In this document: positions 58,028-64,000 of the stretch, one piece after another | Layout of the letters: each line of letters starts with the position of its first letter | Numbering within the stretch: position 1 is the stretch's first letter | Source: Paractinoplanes aksuensis | Lineage (GTDB): Bacteria > Actinomycetota > Actinomycetes > Mycobacteriales > Micromonosporaceae | Reading direction: 5' to 3' | Assembly: GCF_024137025.1 (NCBI RefSeq) | Contig: NZ_JAMYJR010000060.1 | Span: 1-64,000 of the forward strand | Length of the DNA stretch: 64,000 bases | Program-made: the position numbers and the translations under genes | The notes under the pieces: generated by a model | The model's database searches: none | Told to the model about the DNA's origin: nothing | What the model saw: the letters and a program-made list of their open reading frames with translations, nothing else

Positions 58028-59239
58028 CTAGCGGTACGTGATGTCGCTCTGACTGACCTTGCAGTTGGCGTCGTTCCAGCCCGCGCCCAGGTACTTGGGC
58101 TCGCTGCCCTTGGCCACGCCCTGGTACTTGCCGCAGACCGTGGCGCCCGAGGCGTTGCTCAGGACGACCCGGGTGATGGTGGCCGTGTCACCCCAGTTGG
58201 AGTTGATGCCGGCGACCATGTCGATGTCGTTCAGCAGCACGTTGTCGATCCGCACGTGGCGGGTGTACGAGTTCGTGCAGTTGCCGCAGCCGCGGTACAG
58301 CTTGCCGGACCCGCTCAGGTAGAAGCCCGAGATGTTGACCGTGCCGTTGCCGTTGTGCTGGAACGTCTTGTCGCTGCCGTTGCGGGCCCCGCCGCCGATG
58401 ACGTAGCTGGTGCCGCCGCCGGTGCCCTTGAACGTCGCGGCGTCCTCACCGATGTCGTTCCACCACACGTTGCGGATGGTGCAGGTGCCCTCGCAGTGCA
58501 CGCCGTCGCCGGCGGGGGAGCCGAGGATGACGTTCTGCAGGATGCCGCCGTTGGCGATCTTGAACATCGGGTCCTGGGACTCGTTCTGCGAGCCGTCACC
58601 GATGCAGCAGTACGTCTTCATGCCGCCGTCGAAGGTGCCCGAGACGTTCACGGTGCCCGAGATGCTGACCGATCCGGCCGAGGACGGCCAGGCGCCGGTC
58701 GGCGTGCCACTGCTCGGGGGCGGGGTGGTCGTGGGCGGCGTGGTCGTCGGTGGCGTGGTCGGGGTCGTGCCGCCACCCCCGTTGTACGTCTCGAACTCGG
58801 CGATCCGCGGGGCCGCGGACGCGCTGGTGATGTCGAGGGTGAGCTTCTTCAGCGAGGTCGAGCTGAACGAGATCGTGCCCGGGGTTCCGCTGCCGCTGGC
58901 CAGCACCGAGCCCGAGTCGCCGTTGAGCACGCGCCAGGCGCTGATCGAGCCGCCGCCCGAGGCGTGCCGGATGGTGGCCGACGAGACCGTGGTGGCGCTG
59001 CTCCACTTGACCGAGACGTACCCGGTCGAGCCGTTCGGCGACCAGTAGGTGCCGGTGTTGCCGTCCTTGACGTTGCCGTAGCTGGTGCCGCTGGCCTTGC
59101 TGGAGCCGTCGGCGCCGCCGTTGAGGCTCAGGTTGTCGGCCGCGAGGGCCTGCGTGGCCGGCAGCGTCAGCATGATCGCGGCGGCCGTGAGCCCGGTGGC
59201 GGCGCCGGCCGACCATCGGAGGGCGACTGTTCGTTTCAT
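58028..59239 (-). CDS. secreted pectate lyase, family PL3, with an N-terminal binding domain
   Basis: This 403-residue exported enzyme would cut polygalacturonate by beta-elimination. It has a signal peptide (LTAAAIMLTLPATQALA), a discoidin-like carbohydrate-binding domain (about residues 35-150: NVKDGNTGTYWSPNGSTGYVSVKW, AEFETYNGG), a Thr/Pro linker and a PL3 beta-helix with DGVHCEGTCTIRNVWWNDIGEDAATFKG and FQHNGNGTVNISGFYLSGSGKLYRGCGNC. The many Cys are usual for the family. ATG 59239 is chosen for the signal peptide. A LacI-like palindrome lies upstream, so sugar control is likely. Confidence 0.93.
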   Translation of the reverse strand: MKRTVALRWSAGAATGLTAAAIMLTLPATQALAADNLSLNGGADGSSKASGTSYGNVKDGNTGTYWSPNGSTGYVSVKWSSATTVSSATIRHASGGGSISAWRVLNGDSGSVLASGSGTPGTISFSSTSLKKLTLDITSASAAPRIAEFETYNGGGGTTPTTPPTTTPPTTTPPPSSGTPTGAWPSSAGSVSISGTVNVSGTFDGGMKTYCCIGDGSQNESQDPMFKIANGGILQNVILGSPAGDGVHCEGTCTIRNVWWNDIGEDAATFKGTGGGTSYVIGGGARNGSDKTFQHNGNGTVNISGFYLSGSGKLYRGCGNCTNSYTRHVRIDNVLLNDIDMVAGINSNWGDTATITRVVLSNASGATVCGKYQGVAKGSEPKYLGAGWNDANCKVSQSDITYR

Positions 59240-59288
59240 CCGTGTCTCGCTTCCATCATCGGGGGTGCGCGCCGCCCTCCCCACGACA

Positions 59289-59302
59289 GGAAAGCGCTTA
59301 CC
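59289..59302. promoter_or_regulatory. LacI-type operator ahead of the pectate lyase
   Basis: GGAAAGCGCTTACC is a near-perfect palindrome around GCGC, the centre typical of LacI-family sites in actinobacterial polysaccharide genes. It lies 50 nt upstream of the lyase start codon. A LacI regulator gene is not in the window. Confidence 0.6.
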
Positions 59303-59370
59303 TCCGGACGATAGGCATGTGTCGATATCAAGACAAGGAGTTGCAGGATTTGCATTTAACGAGCCCGTAA

Positions 59371-60057
59371 TCAGCTCGCGGGGACCGGGTCACCCGGACG
59401 AACCAGCCCGTACTGGTACGCCTGCACGACGAGCTGCGCCCGGTCCCGGGCATCGAGCTTGGTCATCGCCCGGTGGACGTGGGTCTTGACGGTCAGCGGC
59501 GACAGGTGCAGCCGGACGGCGATGTCGTCGTTCGACAGGCCGTGCGCGACCAGCGCCATGAGCTCACGTTCGCGGTCGGTCAGCAGGCTGAGCCGGGGGG
59601 CCACGGTCACCGGGGCGGGCCGGCCGCCCCCGCCGAGGAAATGGCTGAGCAGGCCCCGGGTGGCGCGCGGCGAGAGCAGGGCCTCGCCGGCGGCGACGAC
59701 CCGGACGGCGTGCAGCAGGTCGCCGGGGGCCACGCCCTTGCCGAGGAAACCGCTGGCCCCGGCCTGCAGCGCCCGGACGACGTTCTCGTCGTTCTCGAAG
59801 GTGGTGAGGACGAGCACGCGGACGCCGGCCAGGTTCTCGTCGGCGGCGATGCGGCGGGTGGCTTCCAGACCGTCGAGGCGGGGCATGCGGATGTCCATCA
59901 GCACGACGTCAGCGCGTTCGCTCCGGGCCAGGTCGACGGCCTCGCGACCGTCGGCGGCCTCACCGACGACGGTGAACCCGGGCTCCGAGTCGAGAATCAG
60001 GCGGAAGCCGGCCCGGATGAGGGCCTGGTCGTCGGCCAGCACGACACGGATGCTCAC
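59371..60057 (-). CDS. NarL/LuxR-type response regulator
   Basis: This 228-residue regulator has a receiver domain (VVLADDQALIRAG with acidic residues, phospho-Asp in VVLMDIRMPRLDG, Lys in GFLGKGV) and a C-terminal LuxR helix-turn-helix (LTDRERELMALVAHGLSNDDIAVRLHLSPLTVKTHVHRAMTKLDA). The start overlaps the histidine kinase stop (ATGA). It is divergent from the MMPL transporter at 61353, the likely target; a dyad lies between. Confidence 0.95.
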   Translation of the reverse strand: MSIRVVLADDQALIRAGFRLILDSEPGFTVVGEAADGREAVDLARSERADVVLMDIRMPRLDGLEATRRIAADENLAGVRVLVLTTFENDENVVRALQAGASGFLGKGVAPGDLLHAVRVVAAGEALLSPRATRGLLSHFLGGGGRPAPVTVAPRLSLLTDRERELMALVAHGLSNDDIAVRLHLSPLTVKTHVHRAMTKLDARDRAQLVVQAYQYGLVRPGDPVPAS

Positions 60058-61208
60058 GCCGGCACCACCGCGGCCGGGGCGGGCATGACCGCGCGGACCA
60101 GGAAGCGGCCGTCACCGGTGGGGGCGGCGGTGAACTCGCCGCCGGCCGCGGAGGCGCGTTCGCGCATGCCGAGCAGCCCGTAGCCGGAGCCGGCGGCCGG
60201 CTCGCCGGGACGGATGTCGTTGACCACCTCGACGGTGACCTCCCCGGGTTCGAAGCCGACGTGCAGGCGGGCGCCCCCGGCGCCGTGCCGCTGGGCGTTG
60301 GTCAGGGCCTCCTGGGCGATGCGGTAGGCGGCCAGATCGACGACGGCGGGTAGTTCGCGGGGAGTCCCGGAGCACCTGTGCCGGACGGTGAAGCCGCTCT
60401 TGCCGAGCGCGTCCAGCAGGTCGGGCAGCCGGTCGAGACCGGGCACCGGTTCGGTCGGGTCGAGCTCACCCGGGTTGCGCAGCACGCCGACCACCGACTG
60501 AATCTCCTTGAGCACGTTGTCGGAGGCCTCGCGGATGTGTTCGAGCACCGAGACGGCCTGGTCGGGCCGGCGGTGCAGGACGTGGGCGGCGGCGCCGGCC
60601 TGGACGCTGATCACGGCGATGTGGTGGGCGACGACGTCGTGCAGCTCACGGGCGATCCGGACGCGCTCGGCCAGGACCCGGCGCTCGGCCTCCTCCTCGC
60701 GGGTCTGCTCGGCGCTGTGGGCCCGCTGTTCCACTTCCTTCAGGTACGCCTTGTGGGTGCGGACCGCCTCGCCGGCGGCGGCCGCCAGGAAGATCCACGC
60801 GAAGATGGCCAGGGCGTCGAAACTCCACCAGTCGGCGCCGGTCTTGAGGACCCCGGCCAGATAGAACGTCGACGCGGCGGCGATCGCGCACAGCACACCC
60901 TTGCGCCGGTCGGTGCGCTCGGAGATCCAGTAGGTGACGATGCCGACCGCGGCCAGGACCCCGGGGTTGTGCACGTCGTTGACCAGGGCCACCACCGCGA
61001 TGGCGGTCGCCGCCACCAGGGCCAGCATCGGCTGCACCCGGCGCAGCAGCCCGGCGGCGAGCGCGCAGACGGCCACAACGACGTCGTGCGGGCTGCTCAG
61101 GCCGCCCGCCTTGGTCACCACCGCCCCGGTCAGCAGACCGGCCAGCATGACGTCGACGACCAGCGGCCGCACAAAAGTCCGCTTGCAGGTAGCCATCCAG
61201 GTGCTCAT
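60054..61208 (-). CDS. NarL-cognate sensor histidine kinase
   Basis: This 384-residue kinase has an N-terminal membrane part with about five hydrophobic helices (VDVMLAGLLTGAVVT, ALVAATAIAVVALV, ALAIFAWIFLAAAAG), a coiled linker, the HisKA_3 dimerisation box with phospho-His in RIARELHDVVAHHIAVISVQAG and a C-terminal ATPase domain (AQEALTNAQRHG, GYGLLGMRERASAAGG). ATG 61208 is the first reasonable start. There is no large extracellular sensor domain, so it may sense membrane stress or lipophilic compounds. Confidence 0.94.
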   Translation of the reverse strand: MSTWMATCKRTFVRPLVVDVMLAGLLTGAVVTKAGGLSSPHDVVVAVCALAAGLLRRVQPMLALVAATAIAVVALVNDVHNPGVLAAVGIVTYWISERTDRRKGVLCAIAAASTFYLAGVLKTGADWWSFDALAIFAWIFLAAAAGEAVRTHKAYLKEVEQRAHSAEQTREEEAERRVLAERVRIARELHDVVAHHIAVISVQAGAAAHVLHRRPDQAVSVLEHIREASDNVLKEIQSVVGVLRNPGELDPTEPVPGLDRLPDLLDALGKSGFTVRHRCSGTPRELPAVVDLAAYRIAQEALTNAQRHGAGGARLHVGFEPGEVTVEVVNDIRPGEPAAGSGYGLLGMRERASAAGGEFTAAPTGDGRFLVRAVMPAPAAVVPA

Positions 61209-61245
61209 CACCCTGCACCGTACGGGCCCGGGCGGGCGTTGACGT

Positions 61246-61297
61246 CCTACTGCAGTGGTATTCGAGGCGGCCTGCGGGATACCACGGCGATGGTAGG
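61246..61297. promoter_or_regulatory. dyad in the kinase/MMPL divergent promoter
   Basis: Inner arms GTGGTAT (61255-61261) and ATACCAC (61279-61285) are perfectly inverted, and outer CCTAC/GTAGG arms flank them. The site lies between the divergent histidine kinase and MMPL genes. It is a candidate binding site for the NarL-type regulator; this is inference. Confidence 0.4.
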
Positions 61298-61352
61298 AAG
61301 AGCCTGCGTGCGTACGATGTCCCGCCGGGCCCGGCCCGGAAGGGTTTCCGGC

Positions 61353-63518
61353 ATGGCTACCTACCTGTACCGGCTGGGCAAGCTCGCCTTCCGCCGGCGA
61401 CGACTGGTCCTGTCCCTGTGGCTCGCGACGCTGGCCCTGCTGGGCGCGGGCGCGGTGCTGTTGTCCGAGCCGACCGTCGACGGCTTCTCGCTGCCCGGCA
61501 CGGAGTCGCAGCGGGCGCAGGACGTGCTCGCCGAGGCGTTCCCACAGGCCGCAGCCGGGGGTGCGCAGGCCCGCGTGGTGTTCGCCGCGCCGGACGGCGA
61601 GAAGCTGACCGAGGCCGGTAACCGGGCCGCGGTGACGGCGACCGTGGAGCGGCTGCGCGGCGCCGAACAGGTCGCGCAGGTGACCGACCCGTTCGAGGGC
61701 TCGATCAACCGGGACGCGACGACCGCGTACGCCGAGATCACGTATCGGGTGCCGGCGGTGGGGCTGACCGAGGGGGCCCGGGAGCAGTTGACCGCGGCCG
61801 CGGAGACCGGCCGGTCGGCGGGGGTGACCGTGGAGGTCGGCGGGGAGGCGCTGGAGACCGCGCCCGAGCAGAGCCTCACCGAGGTGATCGGCTTCGCGGT
61901 CGCCGCGATCGTCCTGCTGATCACGTTCGGGTCGCTCGTGGCGGCGGGCCTGCCGCTGCTGACCGCCCTGGTCGGCGTGGGGGTCGCGATGACCTCGGTG
62001 CTGGTCGCCTCGGCGTTCACCGACGTCAACAGCACCACCCCGATCCTGGCGCTGATGCTGGGCCTGGCCGTGGCCATCGACTACGCGCTGTTCATCGTGT
62101 CCCGCTACCGGCACGAGCTGGCCCTGGGCCGCGACCATCTGGAGGCGGCGGGCCGGGCCACCGGCACGGCCGGCTCGGCGGTCACCTTCGCCGGCGCGAC
62201 CGTGGTGATCGCGCTGGCCGCGCTGGCGGTGGCCAACGTGCCGTTCCTGACCCAGATGGGCCTGGCCGCGGCGGGCGCCGTGGTGGTGGCGGTGCTGGTC
62301 GCGCTGACCCTGCTGCCGGCGATGCTCGGCTTCGCCGGGGCCCGGATCACCGGCGGCGCGGGCCGCCGGACCCAAGACCCGGAGGCGTCGTCGGCGGGCC
62401 GCCGCTGGGCGACGGCTGTCACCGTGCGGCCGTGGCTGGCGCTGGCCGGGTCGGTGCTGGCCCTGGCCGTGATCGCGATCCCGGCCCTGGACCTGCGGCT
62501 CGGCCTGCCGGGCGACGGCGTGGCCGCACCGGACACCACCCAGCGCAAGGCGTACGACCTGACCAGCGAGGGGTTCGGGGCCGGGTTCAACGGTCCGCTG
62601 GTGGTCGTGGTCGACGGCGGCGATCAGGCGGCGGCCACGGCCGCGGCCGACACGATCCGGGCGCTGCCCGGGGTTGCGCTGGTCAGCCCGCCGGTGCCGA
62701 ACCCGGCCGGGGACACCGCGATCCTGCAGGTCGTCCCGGCCGAGGGGCCGGACAGTCAGGGCACCACCGACCTCGTGCACGCGATCCGCGGTCTGGACGG
62801 GCCGGCCGGGGCCGACCTGCTGGTGACCGGCACGACGGCGGCCAACATCGACGTGTCGCAGCGGATGGGCGACGCGGTCGGCCCGTACCTGCTCGTGATC
62901 GTGGCGCTGGCGATGCTGCTGCTGATGGTGATGTTCCGATCGGTGCTGGTGCCGCTGAAGGCGATCGGCGGATTCCTGCTCAGCGTGGCGGCCACCTTCG
63001 GTGTGGTCGTGGCGGTCTTCCAGTGGGGCTGGCTGGCCGGCGTGGTCGGGGTGGAGCAGCCAGGCCCGATCATGAGCCTGCTACCGGTGCTGCTGATCGG
63101 CATCGTCTTCGGCCTGGCCATGGACTACCAGGTTTTCCTGGTCAGCCGGATGCGTGAGGAGCACGTGCACGGGGCCGGACCGCGGGCCGCGGTGGTCGAC
63201 GGGTTCAGCCACGGCGCCCGGGTGGTGACCGCGGCCGCAGTGATCATGGTCAGCGTGTTCAGCGGTTTCATCCTGGCCCCGGAGGCGCAGATCAAGTCGA
63301 TCGGGTTCGCGCTCGCGGTGGCGATCCTGCTGGACGCGTTCCTGGTGCGGATGACGTTCGTGCCGGCGGTGATGGCCCTGCTCGGCCGGCGGGCGTGGTG
63401 GCTGCCCCGATGGCTCGACCGGATCATGCCGGACGTGGACGTCGAGGGCGACAAGCTGCGTACTGAAGAAGAAGTCGGTCGTGATGTCGAGAGGGACCTC
63501 GTGGCTACGGGACGCTGA
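61353..63518 (+). CDS. MMPL/RND-family membrane transporter
   Basis: This 721-residue membrane protein has the MMPL layout: a first helix (LVLSLWLATLALLGAGAVLL), an extracytoplasmic domain (LPGTESQRAQDVLAEAFP), five helices with the proton-relay region LAVAIDYALFIVSRYRHEL, a second outer domain, and a second helix bundle with GLAMDYQVFLVSRMREEHVHG. Two-fold internal symmetry is clear. ATG 61353 follows GGAAGGG; ATG 61317 is also in frame. It probably exports lipids or hydrophobic drugs under control of the divergent two-component system. Confidence 0.94.
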   Translation: MATYLYRLGKLAFRRRRLVLSLWLATLALLGAGAVLLSEPTVDGFSLPGTESQRAQDVLAEAFPQAAAGGAQARVVFAAPDGEKLTEAGNRAAVTATVERLRGAEQVAQVTDPFEGSINRDATTAYAEITYRVPAVGLTEGAREQLTAAAETGRSAGVTVEVGGEALETAPEQSLTEVIGFAVAAIVLLITFGSLVAAGLPLLTALVGVGVAMTSVLVASAFTDVNSTTPILALMLGLAVAIDYALFIVSRYRHELALGRDHLEAAGRATGTAGSAVTFAGATVVIALAALAVANVPFLTQMGLAAAGAVVVAVLVALTLLPAMLGFAGARITGGAGRRTQDPEASSAGRRWATAVTVRPWLALAGSVLALAVIAIPALDLRLGLPGDGVAAPDTTQRKAYDLTSEGFGAGFNGPLVVVVDGGDQAAATAAADTIRALPGVALVSPPVPNPAGDTAILQVVPAEGPDSQGTTDLVHAIRGLDGPAGADLLVTGTTAANIDVSQRMGDAVGPYLLVIVALAMLLLMVMFRSVLVPLKAIGGFLLSVAATFGVVVAVFQWGWLAGVVGVEQPGPIMSLLPVLLIGIVFGLAMDYQVFLVSRMREEHVHGAGPRAAVVDGFSHGARVVTAAAVIMVSVFSGFILAPEAQIKSIGFALAVAILLDAFLVRMTFVPAVMALLGRRAWWLPRWLDRIMPDVDVEGDKLRTEEEVGRDVERDLVATGR

Positions 63519-63690
63519 CGAGCACCAGCTCGTTGCCCTCGGGATCGGCGATGCGCCGGCGCGTCTCCGAATCGTCCAGGAGCCGGCCACCGGCGGCGAG
63601 GATCGTGGCGAGGCGCGCCGGCGCGAGATCCGAGGGCACAGCGAGTTCGAAGTGGATGCGGTTGCGCTGCCGGCGCCGCGCGCGGCCGTC
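63505..63690 (-). pseudogene. VOC/glyoxalase-family 3' remnant
   Basis: The minus strand reads NRIHFELAVPSD, then ATILAAGGRLLDD, then ADPEGNELVLVSVP and a stop, the end of a vicinal-oxygen-chelate protein. The stop lies inside the 3' end of the MMPL gene. Upstream of NRIHFEL the similarity ends, so the first half of the domain is missing. About 60 residues remain. Confidence 0.7.
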
Positions 63691-63719
63691 GACACGGCCT
63701 CGGTGTGCGCGGCCGAGTC

Positions 63720-64000
63720 GAGGCGTACGCGAAGGCCGGTCGAACGCAGGTCGACCTCGGCCGGCAGATGCCCGCCGCCCGCTGGCCCGCCCTCGACTCG
63801 CTGCGCGGGGTGGTCAGCGGCGCCGCTCCACTGCCCGCCGACCTGTGCGAACGACTGAACGAGCGGCTGCCCGGCCGGCTGTTCAACATGTACGCCACTA
63901 CGGAGGCCGGTTGGGCGGCGATGGCCACCCCGGCCGACCTACGGGCGGCGCCCGGCACGGTCGGCCGGGCCCCTCGCGGCGTACGGTTCCGGGTCGTCGA
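63720..64000 (+). pseudogene. AMP-binding enzyme fragment, cut by the window edge
   Basis: The plus frame gives SLRGVVSGAAPLPADLCERLNERLPGRLFNMYATTEAG, the mid-region of an adenylate-forming ligase, and runs off the right edge. The roughly 200 residues that should precede it (including the P-loop SGTTG) are absent; a VOC remnant lies there instead. It appears 5'-truncated. An internal start at ATG 63768 exists but would give an incomplete enzyme. Confidence 0.65.

Noticed and set aside
61209..62780. Upstream extension of the histidine kinase frame across the MMPL gene
   Set aside because: Residues before the start at 61208 are a low-complexity shadow of the MMPL gene; the kinase begins with its own membrane segment.

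Overview
The window is very GC-rich, tightly packed DNA with many 4-nt ATGA/GTGA/TGATG gene overlaps, GTG starts, IclR/TetR regulators and sortase-type and ChW-type surface proteins. This fits a large-genome filamentous actinomycete; the style resembles Micromonosporaceae/Actinoplanes, but that placement is inference. No rRNA, tRNA, CRISPR array, insertion sequence or phage gene was seen.

Region 1 (about 0.1-16 kb) is an amide/amine catabolic unit. An IclR and a TetR regulator sit beside a run of overlapping genes: dimethylformamidase-like hydrolase, copper amine oxidase, small membrane protein, two amidases, aldehyde dehydrogenase, CaiC-like acyl-CoA ligase, double CaiB-type CoA-transferase and enoyl-CoA hydratase. 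Read in order this suggests amide -> amine -> aldehyde -> acid -> CoA thioester. The ligase and CoA-transferase genes carry four separate in-frame minisatellites (36-, 24-, 18- and 24-bp units).

Region 2 (about 16-40 kb) is an aromatic-ring catabolic island. It holds a CarAa-like Rieske oxygenase with its own ferredoxin and reductase on the divergent side, an MhpB-like class III extradiol dioxygenase, two meta-cleavage-type alpha/beta hydrolases, an M20 hydrolase, two GMC oxidoreductases, a complete sugar-type ABC importer, an aldehyde dehydrogenase and several reductases. An IclR regulator lies in the middle. A 17-bp motif close to GTTCCGnTsAnCGGnCC recurs ahead of most transcription units of the island, and related dyads occur in region 1, so a regulon can be read directly from the sequence.

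Region 3 (40-50.6 kb) is accessory DNA: a four-PAS protein without output domain, small unknown proteins, a patch of gene remnants (42.3-43.6 kb), a flavin oxidase/SDR/hydrolase operon, an LPXTG protein facing a secreted ChW-repeat protein, and a further hydrolase pair.

Region 4 (50.7-56.1 kb) is a JetA-JetB-JetC (DUF3375-DUF4194-MukB-like ATPase; MksF-E-B) condensin operon of the Wadjet anti-plasmid type, but no JetD/MksG nuclease gene lies next to it or anywhere in the window.

Region 5 (56-64 kb) has an SDR, a secreted membrane-anchored protein, a PL3 pectate lyase with a LacI-type operator, a NarL-type two-component system divergent from an MMPL transporter, and two truncated gene remnants at the right edge.
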